DNA from: an uncultured Pelagibacteraceae bacterium
GTDB taxonomy: Bacteria > Pseudomonadota > Alphaproteobacteria > Pelagibacterales > Pelagibacteraceae
Direction: 5' to 3'
Assembly: GCA_902576115.1 (NCBI GenBank)
Contig: CACGUE010000004.1
Coordinates: 1 to 64,000 of the forward strand
Length of the DNA stretch: 64,000 bases
The translations under genes and the position numbers were made by a program. Positions 50,997-63,162 of the stretch are shown here, in pieces. The first letter of the stretch is position 1. The number at the start of each line of letters is the position of its first letter. The notes beneath the pieces are model-generated. The model did no database searches, was not told where the DNA came from, and saw nothing but the letters and a program-made list of their open reading frames with translations.

Positions 50997-51961
50997 TGGC
51001 TGTTTATACTAAAATTAATAATAAGCAGATAAAATTTATCGAGAAGAAATATAATATTGGAAAAATAGAAAATTTTTCAGGTATAAAAAAAGGTATTGAA
51101 AATACCAACTTCCTTTTGAAGACAAAGAAAAATAAATATATATTAACTATTTACGAAAAAAGAGTTCAGAAAAAAGATCTTCCATTTTTTGTTAATCTTA
51201 TGTCCGGCCTATCTAGATTAAAAGTAAAATGTCCAGTTCCTATAAAAGACAAAAAAGGTAAATATTTATTTAATTTAAAAAATAAAAAAGCTTGTATTGT
51301 TAGTTTCTTAGAAGGAAGAGATAAAGAACAACTAAATAACAAGGATTGTTTTATAGTTGGAAAAAATGCTGCACTTCTTCATGAAGCTTCGAAAAAATTA
51401 AAACTGTATAGAAAAAATACTCTGTCGATAAATTCATGGGGATCAATTCTGAATAAAATCGACAATAAAATTAACAAATTGTCAAAAAACTTAAAAGATT
51501 TAATGAAAGATGATTTGAGAGATCTCAAAAAAAGATGGCCTAAAAAAATGCCAAATGGAATAATTCATAGCGATCTATTTATTGATAATATTTTTTTCAA
51601 TAAAGGTAAATTTCATGGATTTATAGATTTTTATTTTTCAGCTAATGATTTTCTATCTTATGAATTAGCAACCTGCATTAATGCTTTATGTTTTAAAAAG
51701 AAAAATAGAAAATTTGTATTAGATAAAAGAAGATCTTCAAATTTATTGAAGGGCTACCAATCTGTTAGAAAATTAAGTGAAATTGAAAAAAGAAATTTAA
51801 ATACTTTATGTAGAGGATCAGCTTTAAGATATCTTTTAACTAGATCTTATGATTATTTAAATACTCCTAAACAAGCTATCATTAAAATTAAAGATCCCAA
51901 GGAGTATATAGATAAGTTAAATTTTCATAGAAATCTAAGTTCATTTAAGGATTATTCTTAA
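50996..51961 (+). CDS. thrB: Homoserine kinase (ThrB2/APH family)
   Basis: GIENTNFLLKTKKNKYILTIYE; GIIHSDLFIDNIFFNKGKFHGFIDFYFSANDFLSYELA. Confidence 0.92.
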   Translation: MAVYTKINNKQIKFIEKKYNIGKIENFSGIKKGIENTNFLLKTKKNKYILTIYEKRVQKKDLPFFVNLMSGLSRLKVKCPVPIKDKKGKYLFNLKNKKACIVSFLEGRDKEQLNNKDCFIVGKNAALLHEASKKLKLYRKNTLSINSWGSILNKIDNKINKLSKNLKDLMKDDLRDLKKRWPKKMPNGIIHSDLFIDNIFFNKGKFHGFIDFYFSANDFLSYELATCINALCFKKKNRKFVLDKRRSSNLLKGYQSVRKLSEIEKRNLNTLCRGSALRYLLTRSYDYLNTPKQAIIKIKDPKEYIDKLNFHRNLSSFKDYS

Positions 51962-52383
51962 TGATTAGAATCTATACAGATGGATCTTGCATTGGAAATC
52001 CAGGAAATGGCGGTTGGGCTGCAATTATTATTGAAAATGGAAAGAAAACTCAAATTAAAGGAGGCAAAAAAGAAACAACAAATAATCAAATGGAATTACT
52101 TGCGCCGATTAAAGCTTTAAAAAAAATTCCAAAAGGGAGCAAGGTTCAAATATTTACGGATTCTAAATATGTAAAATCTGGAATAACTGAATGGATACAT
52201 AATTGGAAAAAAAATGGTTGGAAAACAGCAAATAAAAAAGAAGTTAAGAATAAAGAACTTTGGACTGAATTAGATAATCTATCAAATACTTTTGAAATTA
52301 AATGGAACTGGGTAAAGGCACATTCAACAGATAAACTTAATAATGAAGTGGATTTATTGGCAAGGTCTTCTGCAGCAAAATAA
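51961..52383 (+). CDS. rnhA: Ribonuclease HI
   Basis: IRIYTDGSCIGNPGNGGWAAII; NNQMELLAPIKAL; FTDSKYVKSGITEWI; WVKAHSTDKLNNEVDLLA. Confidence 0.97.
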   Translation: MIRIYTDGSCIGNPGNGGWAAIIIENGKKTQIKGGKKETTNNQMELLAPIKALKKIPKGSKVQIFTDSKYVKSGITEWIHNWKKNGWKTANKKEVKNKELWTELDNLSNTFEIKWNWVKAHSTDKLNNEVDLLARSSAAK

Positions 52384-52408
52384 GTGCATCTATAAACAGA
52401 TCTCTCAT

Positions 52409-53497
52409 TTAATTCAAATATTTATCTAAAGTTTTTCTATCTGAAACAACAGTAAAATCATCAAAATGTATTGATTGATCTGGGTATCCTTTACCATTTG
52501 GATCAGAGTTTCTATATAGGCCTATTCTTATTAAACTACTATAATAATTACCATTCCAGTCAAACGTGATACCGTTATAGTTCATAATTAGTTTATTATC
52601 TTTATAGACTTTAACATAACCATCTTTTTTTTTTGAATTTTTAATCCCGATTTTAAATGTTGTCCATTTTCCAAGTTCATTAACTTCGATTTTTTTTTTA
52701 ACTTTTTTAATTTTGTTACAAAAACTTGGTTTCTCACCTGAATTTAAATAACCTTTTTTTTTCCAAATTGGCTTTCCATCAAGATCATAACAACAAATTT
52801 TCCTAGTAAAAAAGTCTTCACAACCAGAGCAATTATTTTCATTATTACAGGTCGAAACATTCTCATAATCTGTGCCTCTCTCTTTAATTTTATTTAATAC
52901 CCAACTGTCATTTACTTTTACATATTGATATCTTATTGCATGTTTTTTGTGTTCTTTTTTGTTCCATTTTATTGTTGCTCTTCCCCCAGTGTCTCCACCA
53001 AGATCTAATTTATTTCCATTTTCATAAAAACGAATGCCTAATAGAGGACTTTTTTTCATATTATCAAAATTATTTTTAAACTGATTTATTAGTACTCTGT
53101 CATTTATGTGCTTAAAATCCTTTGGAAGTCTTACTTTAAATCCATACCATATTTCTTTATTTAAAGTTTTTTTTCCTTTTACTTGGAACTCTGCCCTCTC
53201 AGTATTATTCCAACTTCCGCAACATTTATTCCAACCGTGCTTAACTGTAATTTCTAAGAACTTATTGCCATCATTATCTTGTTTTATTTTAAAAGGTTTG
53301 TTCCCTTTTCCTTTATTATTTATTTCATATTTCTTAAGATTTACTTTTCCTAATTTCTGATCCTCAAAATCATCGAAAAAATTCCAAGGAGATTTTGTTT
53401 TTTTATTTACATAATCTGAGATAGGAACTTTTTCCCACCCATAAGCAGTAATTGAAAATGAGAAAATTAAGAAGAATGAAAGTAAAACTTTTTTCAT
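52409..53497 (-). CDS. Secreted polysaccharide lyase-like (heparin-lyase-I-type jelly roll) protein
   Basis: Signal peptide MKKVLLSFFLIFSFSITAYG; NNTERAEFQVKG; WYGFKVRLPKDF; MNYNGITFDWNGNYYSSLIRIGLYRNSDPNGKGYPDQSIHFDDFTV; 8 cysteines. Confidence 0.65.
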   Translation of the reverse strand: MKKVLLSFFLIFSFSITAYGWEKVPISDYVNKKTKSPWNFFDDFEDQKLGKVNLKKYEINNKGKGNKPFKIKQDNDGNKFLEITVKHGWNKCCGSWNNTERAEFQVKGKKTLNKEIWYGFKVRLPKDFKHINDRVLINQFKNNFDNMKKSPLLGIRFYENGNKLDLGGDTGGRATIKWNKKEHKKHAIRYQYVKVNDSWVLNKIKERGTDYENVSTCNNENNCSGCEDFFTRKICCYDLDGKPIWKKKGYLNSGEKPSFCNKIKKVKKKIEVNELGKWTTFKIGIKNSKKKDGYVKVYKDNKLIMNYNGITFDWNGNYYSSLIRIGLYRNSDPNGKGYPDQSIHFDDFTVVSDRKTLDKYLN

Positions 53498-53500
53498 AGA

Positions 53501-53986
53501 TTATAATAAATCTAATATTTCCTGTGCTGAAGATAAACCGCATTGCTTAGTCTCTTTCTCAACTTGAATATTTATAACTTCAAAGTTTTCAATAACCATA
53601 GCATATCGGTTTGAACGAATACCCATTCCTTTTGAATTTCTATCTACTTCTGCACCAATTGCTTTCGTAAATAATAGATAAGGATCTGATAACATTGCTA
53701 TTTTGCCTCTAGCATTATTCGCTTCTCCCCAAGCATTCATAACAAATGGATCATTTACAGATAAACAAAATATTTTTTCTATTCCTTTTGATTTAATTTT
53801 ATCTGCATTAGCAACATATCCAGGAAGATGGAGTTTTGAACAAGTTGAGGTAAAGGCGCCAGGTAATCCAAATAAAACAACTTTACCATTTCCTAAGATA
53901 TCTCTAATTTTGCTAGTTTGTGGCTCACCATCTAATAGATGAAAAATTTCTATGTCTGGAATTTGATCTTTTATTTTTAATTTCAT
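53501..53986 (-). CDS. Peroxiredoxin (Prx5-like)
   Basis: VVLFGLPGAFTSTCSKLHLPGYV; SVNDPFVMNAWGE. Confidence 0.92.
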   Translation of the reverse strand: MKLKIKDQIPDIEIFHLLDGEPQTSKIRDILGNGKVVLFGLPGAFTSTCSKLHLPGYVANADKIKSKGIEKIFCLSVNDPFVMNAWGEANNARGKIAMLSDPYLLFTKAIGAEVDRNSKGMGIRSNRYAMVIENFEVINIQVEKETKQCGLSSAQEILDLL

Positions 53987-55356
53987 ATAGAATTAATAAC
54001 GTATTCTTTAACTTTATTTAGATCATTTGAGATAACCTCAAATTTTTCTTCTCTATCATAAACATATTTAAGACTATCTGGTAATTCCTCAGTTTTTGAG
54101 ATTGCATCTTCTATTGCTTTTGGAAACTTACATGGGTGTGCTGTAGATAAAACAACACAATTTTGTTCTAGCCCAAGTTTTTTTGCAGCACCAATTCCAA
54201 CTGCAGTATGTGGATCAACTACAACCTTATATTCTTTATTTATATCTTTTATCATTTGAATAGTTTCGTTTTCATCTAACATTTCAGATGTAAAATTCTT
54301 TTTTATTTCATCTAAGTCACTATTATCGATTTGATAAGTATTGTTTTTTATTCTACTCATTACATCTTTCGTGACATCTGAATTACAGTCTTTTACATCA
54401 TATAAAAGTCTTTCAAAGTTACTTGCTATCTGAATATCCATGCTAGGAGTATTTGTTTCCTCAACTTTCTTTTGAGTATAATCTCCACCAGAAATTGCTC
54501 TATGAAGTATGTCATTTTTGTTTGTAGCTACAATAAGTTTATCAATTGGAAGGCCGAGTTTCTTTGCTAAATAACCAGCATAAATATCTCCAAAATTTCC
54601 AGTTGGAACAGAAAAAGACAGAGACTGTCCATTGCCTATTTTAAAATAAGCATAAAAATAGTAAACAGCTTGAGCAACAATTCTTGCCCAATTAATTGAA
54701 TTAACACCTGACATATTAATTGAGCTAGAGAATTTTTCATCATTAAACATGGCTTTAACTAAATTTTGACAGTCATCAAAGTTCCCCTCAATTGCAATAT
54801 TGAAAACATTTTTTTCTTCATGGATTGTCATCAGTCTTCTTTGTACTGGTGAAATTCTGTTATTTGGATGTAATACAAAAACATTTAAATTCTTTTTTCC
54901 TTTTAAAGCATCAATAGCAGCTGCACCTGTGTCTCCTGACGTTGCTACAATAATATTAATTTTTTTTTGCCCATTTGCTAAATGAAATTGATAAAAATTT
55001 CCTATTAATTGCATTGCAATATCTTTAAAAGCAAGTGTTGGACCGTGATAGAGTTCTAAAACTTTTAAATTTCCTAATTCAGAGATTTTTACAACATCAT
55101 CTGCTCTAAAATTTGAGTAAGATTTTGATACTGTTGAAATTAATTCTTCTTTAGTCATAAAATCACCAATAAATGGGAAAATTATTTTGGCTGCTAATTC
55201 ATTGTAATTAAGACCACTTAGTTTGTTTAATTCATCTTTACTAAATGGTTTGATTGACTTTGGTACAAAAAGACCCCCATCATCAGCTAAACCTTTTAGA
55301 AATACTTTTTTAAATGAAAAATGATCTGAATTGTTTCTAGTGCTTATATATTCCAT
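53983..55356 (-). CDS. thrC: Threonine synthase (ORF open to 55419; likely start MEYISTRN at 55356)
   Basis: MEYISTRN...FSFKKVFLKGLADDGGLFVPK; HGPTLAFKDIAMQL; ATSGDTGAAAIDA. Confidence 0.95.
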   Translation of the reverse strand: MEYISTRNNSDHFSFKKVFLKGLADDGGLFVPKSIKPFSKDELNKLSGLNYNELAAKIIFPFIGDFMTKEELISTVSKSYSNFRADDVVKISELGNLKVLELYHGPTLAFKDIAMQLIGNFYQFHLANGQKKINIIVATSGDTGAAAIDALKGKKNLNVFVLHPNNRISPVQRRLMTIHEEKNVFNIAIEGNFDDCQNLVKAMFNDEKFSSSINMSGVNSINWARIVAQAVYYFYAYFKIGNGQSLSFSVPTGNFGDIYAGYLAKKLGLPIDKLIVATNKNDILHRAISGGDYTQKKVEETNTPSMDIQIASNFERLLYDVKDCNSDVTKDVMSRIKNNTYQIDNSDLDEIKKNFTSEMLDENETIQMIKDINKEYKVVVDPHTAVGIGAAKKLGLEQNCVVLSTAHPCKFPKAIEDAISKTEELPDSLKYVYDREEKFEVISNDLNKVKEYVINSI

Positions 55357-56009
55357 CAGTAATTTTTTTTTCTGAAATATAAATATATTAAAAAGATGGA
55401 AACAGCTAATGAAAACCATGTAAGAGCATACTTTAAGTGGTTGTTTGAAATATTGGCTCCTATTTGTTTTGACTGGGGATAAATTCCTTCTTGCTTGCTA
55501 ATATTATTGATAATGAACGGAGAAAATTGTTTGCCTGTATAGGTCAATAAATCTTCATCTTTAAGAGTGAACCAGTAATTCTTATTTACGTCATTATCTG
55601 GCTTGAAATAATTAAATTTACTTTTTAATTTTAAAACTCCCTCAAATTTACTCTCATTTGAAACATACTTTTTAGATTTAAAATCTCTTGGAACCCAACC
55701 CCGATTTATTAAATAGCTTTTATTATTAATACTCACTGGATTTACAATATCAAATCCTGGCTCTCCTTTTTCATTTAAAGTATATAAATAAATTATTTTT
55801 GAATTATCTAATATTCCTTCAAATTTGATTTTTTTAAAGTTAATTGGATTGCTTCCATTAAATTCTACTGGATCACTTTTTAAAGATTGGTCGATTGAAT
55901 TTATTAAATCAAGCTTCCAGTTTAGTCTTATAATTTGCCAAGTGCCTAATGCCAAAAAAACTAAAATAAAAAAGTATACAAAGATTGAAAAAGATAGCTT
56001 ATTTTTCAA
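55356..56009 (-). CDS. SURF1 family cytochrome oxidase biogenesis protein
   Basis: GTWQIIRLNWKLDLI; GEPGFDIVNPV...YLINRGWVP; downstream of coxC. Confidence 0.88.
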   Translation of the reverse strand: MKNKLSFSIFVYFFILVFLALGTWQIIRLNWKLDLINSIDQSLKSDPVEFNGSNPINFKKIKFEGILDNSKIIYLYTLNEKGEPGFDIVNPVSINNKSYLINRGWVPRDFKSKKYVSNESKFEGVLKLKSKFNYFKPDNDVNKNYWFTLKDEDLLTYTGKQFSPFIINNISKQEGIYPQSKQIGANISNNHLKYALTWFSLAVSIFLIYLYFRKKNY

Positions 56010-56015
56010 GAACTA

Positions 56016-56807
56016 TTAACTTCCCCAAATGTAAATAGCTGCAAATAAGAACAACCAGACAACGTCAACAAAGTGCCAGTACCAAGCAGCAGCCTCAAAA
56101 CCAAAGTGATGTTCTTTAGTAAAATGTCCTAATTTACCTCTCCATAAGCAAACCGCTAAAAAAATAGTTCCTATTAAAACATGGAAACCATGAAACCCTG
56201 TAGCCATATAGAATGTAGCTCCATAAATATGACCTGAAAAACTAAATGTAGCGTGTTGGTATTCATATATTTGTAATAACGTAAAAAATGCTCCTAAAAT
56301 TACTGTACAGATTAGACCATTTATAAATCCTTTTCTGTCATCCTCTAATAAAGAATGGTGTGCCCAAGTTACTGTTGTACCAGATAAAAGTAGGACAAGA
56401 GTATTTATAAGTGGGATGTCCCATGGATCAAAAGTTTCAATATCTTTTGGTGGCCATACATTTCCCATGAATTCATTAGGAAACAAACTTGCATCAAAGT
56501 ATGCCCAAAACCATGCAACAAAAAACATTACTTCAGACGCTATGAATAATGTCATTCCATATCTGTGATGAATTTGAACAACAGGTGTATGATGACCTTT
56601 GTGCTCAGCTTCGATTACAACATCTCTGAACCACATAAATGCACAATAAATTATAAGTAAAAAACCTAAAACCATCGCCCACATAACTTTGCTATGAAAA
56701 TAATAAACGGATCCAACAGCCGTAACTAGTGTTGCTATGGATGTAGCCAAAGGCCAAGGACTAGGGTCAACTAAATGATAATCATGTTTTTGACCAGATG
56801 CAGACAT
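56016..56807 (-). CDS. ctaE: Cytochrome c oxidase subunit III
   Basis: HDYHLVDPSPWPLATS; FIASEVMFFVAWFWAYF; TGFHGFHVLIGTIFL; AAAWYWHFVDVVWLFLF. Confidence 0.97.
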   Translation of the reverse strand: MSASGQKHDYHLVDPSPWPLATSIATLVTAVGSVYYFHSKVMWAMVLGFLLIIYCAFMWFRDVVIEAEHKGHHTPVVQIHHRYGMTLFIASEVMFFVAWFWAYFDASLFPNEFMGNVWPPKDIETFDPWDIPLINTLVLLLSGTTVTWAHHSLLEDDRKGFINGLICTVILGAFFTLLQIYEYQHATFSFSGHIYGATFYMATGFHGFHVLIGTIFLAVCLWRGKLGHFTKEHHFGFEAAAWYWHFVDVVWLFLFAAIYIWGS

Positions 56808-56812
56808 TTATT

Positions 56813-57361
56813 TTAACTCTCTTTTTTTTCTTTTTTATAATATTCAGATGAGAAAAAAGTATATGACATAGTAACATCTTCAACTCTAGATGTTTTTGGA
56901 TCATTTACTAATTCTGGATCTAGGTAAAATACTAGGGTGTAACTTGCCTTTTCCCCTGGATTTAGTGTTTGTTTTTCAAAGCAAAAACAGCCTAATTTAT
57001 TAAAATATGCTCCAAATGATGATGGAGAAACATTATATGTAGCTACAGCAGATGAAATTTCATCTCCTGTGTTTTCTACTTTAAATTTAATTCTGTATAC
57101 CTTGCCAGGCTGAACGTCCATAGTTTTTTGATCAACATCAAAATTCCAATCAAGAGCACTATTAACGTTGGTGTCTAATCTTACATTTATTTTTTTATCT
57201 AAAACTATATTAGGAGCCTCTTTCGATATTTGTGTGGTTCCACCAAAGCCAGTAACTCTACAAAATAAATCATATAAAGGGACAGCTGCAAAAGACAATC
57301 CCAACATAAAGACAAAAATTCCTGCTAGAATTAGTGGAGTTAAAGTATTTTTTTTAATCAT
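56813..57361 (-). CDS. ctaG: Cytochrome c oxidase assembly protein CtaG/Cox11
   Basis: AAVPLYDLFCRVTGFGGTTQ; FNKLGCFCFEKQTLNPGE. Confidence 0.95.
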   Translation of the reverse strand: MIKKNTLTPLILAGIFVFMLGLSFAAVPLYDLFCRVTGFGGTTQISKEAPNIVLDKKINVRLDTNVNSALDWNFDVDQKTMDVQPGKVYRIKFKVENTGDEISSAVATYNVSPSSFGAYFNKLGCFCFEKQTLNPGEKASYTLVFYLDPELVNDPKTSRVEDVTMSYTFFSSEYYKKEKKES

Positions 57362-57483
57362 AGAGGTCTTTCAAATACTCCAATATTAAATAGTGTGAAA
57401 ATGAATAAGAAAACTATAAATGCAACCAAGCCAACTGCTGTCCATAAATTTTTCTTTTTTAATTTTTGATCTTTAACTATCAT
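57358..57483 (-). CDS. Small single-TM protein (41 aa), CoxF-like by position; not in the supplied ORF track
   Basis: MIVKDQKLKKKNLWTAVGLVAFIVFLFIFTLFNIGVFERPL; overlaps the ctaB stop and ctaG start by ATGA junctions. Confidence 0.75.
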   Translation of the reverse strand: MIVKDQKLKKKNLWTAVGLVAFIVFLFIFTLFNIGVFERPL

Positions 57484-58388
57484 AAAATTTTATCCACTAA
57501 GAAAAAAACAAATATTAAAAATAAATAAATAATTGAATAGCTGAAAATATGTCTAGCTTTCTTTATGTTAAATTTTCCAGCTTTATAGTTGTAAAGCTGG
57601 TAACAAATTAAATTATAATAAAATGTAAGAAGTAAGCCAAGTGTTAAGAATACTTCGCCGACAAATCCAATGTAATATGGGAAAACAATTGTAGGCATCA
57701 TTAGCAAAGAATAAATTAAGATATTCTTTTTAGTATCCTGAATTCCATTAGTTACTGGAAGCATTGGAATACCTGCTTTTTTATAATCATCAGCTTTGTA
57801 CAAGCTTAATGCCCAAAAGTGTGATGGTGTCCAAAAGAAAATTATTAAGAAAAAAGCAATAGACTCCAATGAAATAGAATTTGTTGCTATTGCCCACCCA
57901 ATTACTGGTGGCAAAGCTCCTGATGCTCCACCTATAACAATATTTTGTGGAGTTTTTCTTTTTAACCAGATTGTATAAACAAATACGTAAAATAATATCG
58001 TAAACAATAATAGAAATGCTGATAAAGCATTTGTAACAAAGTATAAGCTTACAACTGAAATAACTGACAGAGATGTTCCAAAATATAATGCTTGGTTTCT
58101 GTTTAGCTTCCCTCTTGGAATTGGGCGCAAGCAAGTTCTAGACATTAGTTTATCTAAGTCGGCTTCATACCACATGTTAAGTGCTCCTGCTGCTCCAGCG
58201 CCAAAGGCTACAATTAATATTCCAATCACTGATTGTTGAAATGAAACTGAAGTAGGAGCTGTTAACAGACCAACTGCACAAGTGAAAATAACAAGAGACA
58301 TTACTCTTGGTTTCATTAACTTTAATAATTCAGGAATAATACCTAGTTCGAAATATGATTTTTTTACTTTAGAATACGTCGTAGCCAT
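57480..58388 (-). CDS. ctaB: Protoheme IX farnesyltransferase
   Basis: UbiA family: NMWYEADLDKLMSRTCLRPIPRGKL; KRKTPQNIVIGGASGALPPVIGW. Confidence 0.95.
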   Translation of the reverse strand: MATTYSKVKKSYFELGIIPELLKLMKPRVMSLVIFTCAVGLLTAPTSVSFQQSVIGILIVAFGAGAAGALNMWYEADLDKLMSRTCLRPIPRGKLNRNQALYFGTSLSVISVVSLYFVTNALSAFLLLFTILFYVFVYTIWLKRKTPQNIVIGGASGALPPVIGWAIATNSISLESIAFFLIIFFWTPSHFWALSLYKADDYKKAGIPMLPVTNGIQDTKKNILIYSLLMMPTIVFPYYIGFVGEVFLTLGLLLTFYYNLICYQLYNYKAGKFNIKKARHIFSYSIIYLFLIFVFFLVDKIL

Positions 58389-58414
58389 TTTAATTTTTAT
58401 ATCTTAAGACGTTA

Positions 58415-60864
<2,450 letters not shown>

Positions 60865-60889
60865 TTGTTTTTCTATATAGATCGAAAAT

Positions 60890-60920
60890 ATTATAAAAAA
60901 TACTAGAGAATTCGCGACAA
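60890..60920 (-). promoter_or_regulatory. Possible promoter for the cox operon (TTGTCG-N19-TATAAT)
   Basis: Perfect TATAAT on the minus strand at 60890-60895 upstream of ctaC; -35 match weak and spacing long. Confidence 0.3.
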
Positions 60921-60924
60921 TTTA

Positions 60925-61623
60925 TCAATTTTGCAAATAATTGATCACAGATAATGCGGATATAACCGCAGTTTCAGACCTTAAAATGTTATCACTTAGT
61001 TTTATCGATTGAGACCCTTTAAAGTTTAGAATCTTTTTAATTTCATCGGCTGAATAATCCCCTTCGGGACCAATTAAAAGGCAATTAGGTTTTGAATTAG
61101 AAATTTTAATTTTTTTATTATTTGTATTTAAATCTGCAAAAATTAAATTGATATCCGAATTGTTAGACAGAAATTTATCTAATGATTGAGGTTTTTCAAT
61201 TGAAGGAATATTTATTCTATTACTTTGCTCACACGACTCTATAATTATTTTATTTAATCTCTCATTATTTACTTTTCTAACAATTGTCCTTTCAGAAATA
61301 ATTGGTACAAATTTTGTTACTCCAAGCTCAGTTGCTTTTTGTATCATGAAGTTAAAATAATTTGATTTAATAGGTGAGAAGGCTAACCAAATATCTTGAT
61401 CTTTATCATTTTGTCTTAATTGTTTAACAACCTTGAAATGTAAGCTGCTTTTTGAAATTTCAGTTACAATTGACTTCCATTCTCCAGATTTATTAAAAAC
61501 AGAAAAGGCCTCTCCTTGTTTAATCCTCATTACTTTCAATAAATAATGTGACTGAGACTTAGTTAAATTAGTTTCTAAATTAATTGATAATTTTTCTGGA
61601 TAAAATATTCTAATATTGCTCAT
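60925..61623 (-). CDS. rsmE: 16S rRNA (uracil(1498)-N(3))-methyltransferase
   Basis: SHYLLKVMRIKQGE; KATELGVTKFVPIISERT; LLIGPEGDYSADEI; LRSETAVISALSVI. Confidence 0.94.
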   Translation of the reverse strand: MSNIRIFYPEKLSINLETNLTKSQSHYLLKVMRIKQGEAFSVFNKSGEWKSIVTEISKSSLHFKVVKQLRQNDKDQDIWLAFSPIKSNYFNFMIQKATELGVTKFVPIISERTIVRKVNNERLNKIIIESCEQSNRINIPSIEKPQSLDKFLSNNSDINLIFADLNTNNKKIKISNSKPNCLLIGPEGDYSADEIKKILNFKGSQSIKLSDNILRSETAVISALSVINYLQN

Positions 61624-61640
61624 TATATTTAAATTAATTT

Positions 61641-62303
61641 ATGAAAAAAATTAAAGCAATCATATTTGATGCATACGGCACCCTATTTGATGTTAATTCT
61701 GCGGCTGAAAAATGTAAGGAAAAATTAGGAGATAAATGGGAAAGATTTGCTAATTATTGGAGAACTACACAGCTTGAATATACTTGGCTCAGAAGTTTAA
61801 TGAGAAGACACAAAGATTTTTGGCAAATCACTGAAGATAGTTTGGATAAATCTATGAATTTTTACAATATTGATAATTCAATGAGACCAGAACTATTAAA
61901 TTTATATAAAGTGCTTTCACCATTTACAGAAGTAAGGGATGCTTTAAAAAAATTAAAACAATCAAATTATAAATTAGCAATTCTATCAAATGGTACACCT
62001 GACCTTTTAAATGAACTTGTAGTTAGCAATCAATTAAAGGATATTTTTGATGATATTTTTTCTGTAGAAGAAGTTGGTATTTTTAAACCAGATTCAAAAG
62101 TATATGATCTTCCAATAAATAAATATAATATTCAAAAGAATGAAGTTTTATTCTTAAGTGCAAATACATGGGATGTATCTGGTGCAGGAAATTATGGATA
62201 CAATACAGTTTGGGTGAATAGAAATAATAATATTTTTGATAAATTAGATTTTGAACCTAACGAACAAATAAGCAATTTATTAGAATTGCTTGATTTAATT
62301 TAG
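61641..62303 (+). CDS. Haloacid dehalogenase type II / HAD hydrolase
   Basis: IIFDAYGTLFDVNSAAEKC; LAILSNGTPDLLNELV; FKPDSKVYDLPINKY; FLSANTWDVSGAGNYGYNTVWVNR. Confidence 0.85.
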   Translation: MKKIKAIIFDAYGTLFDVNSAAEKCKEKLGDKWERFANYWRTTQLEYTWLRSLMRRHKDFWQITEDSLDKSMNFYNIDNSMRPELLNLYKVLSPFTEVRDALKKLKQSNYKLAILSNGTPDLLNELVVSNQLKDIFDDIFSVEEVGIFKPDSKVYDLPINKYNIQKNEVLFLSANTWDVSGAGNYGYNTVWVNRNNNIFDKLDFEPNEQISNLLELLDLI

Positions 62304-62314
62304 ATATATCCTAT

Positions 62315-63160
62315 ATGAAAGACATGACAAGTATAGAAGTAGAAAAAATTATAGATCCAACACCAGCATCAGATGGTGCAGGAGTTAAATTAAAAAGAAG
62401 TATTGGTGTTGAGCCAAATTATTATGATCCATTTTTAATGTTAGATGAATTTGGATCAGAAAATAAAGATGATTATATTGCAGGTTTTCCTCCTCATCCA
62501 CACAGAGGAATTGAAACAGTTACATACATGTTAGCTGGAAGTTTTGAGCATAAAGATAGTACAGGTGGTCAAGGAAAAATGACTGCAGGAGATGTGCAAT
62601 GGATGAAAACTGGTAGTGGAATAATTCATTCTGAAATGCCAGCTATGAACGATGGAAAACTTCATGGTTTTCAATTATGGATTAATATGCCTGCTAGCGA
62701 GAAGATGAGTAAACCAGAATACCATTATATTGACTCAGATAAAATGAGCACACATAAGGATGAAGATAAATTTATAAAAGTAATTGCTGGAAAATTTGAA
62801 AATTCAGAAGGTCCAATAAAAAAACACAATGTCGATCCAATTTATTTTGATGTAGAATTAAATGAAAGTAAAACTTTTAATCATCAAGTTCCATCCACAC
62901 ACAATTCATTCATATATTTAATTGAAGGTGAGATAGAAATTGGAAACAATAAACATGAAAGTGTTAAAGACTCTACCTTAATTTTATTATCTAAAGGTGA
63001 AAACTTAAAAGTAACTGCTTTAAGAAACGCTAAATTTTTACTAATATCTGGAAAACCGATAGGAGAACAGATTGCAAGAGGTGGTCCATTCGTCATGAAT
63101 ACTAAACAAGAAATACTTCAAGCAATTGATGATTACCATAATGGTAATTTCGTAAAGTAA
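62315..63160 (+). CDS. Pirin family protein
   Basis: DPFLMLDEFGSE; FPPHPHRGIETVTYMLAGSFEHKDSTGGQGKMTAGDVQWMKTGSGIIHSEMP. Confidence 0.95.
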   Translation: MKDMTSIEVEKIIDPTPASDGAGVKLKRSIGVEPNYYDPFLMLDEFGSENKDDYIAGFPPHPHRGIETVTYMLAGSFEHKDSTGGQGKMTAGDVQWMKTGSGIIHSEMPAMNDGKLHGFQLWINMPASEKMSKPEYHYIDSDKMSTHKDEDKFIKVIAGKFENSEGPIKKHNVDPIYFDVELNESKTFNHQVPSTHNSFIYLIEGEIEIGNNKHESVKDSTLILLSKGENLKVTALRNAKFLLISGKPIGEQIARGGPFVMNTKQEILQAIDDYHNGNFVK

Positions 63161-63162
63161 AT

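Noticed and set aside
57790-58134. Alternate-frame ORF inside ctaB (114 aa, minus)
   Set aside because: Same strand but wrong frame relative to the conserved UbiA-family protein.
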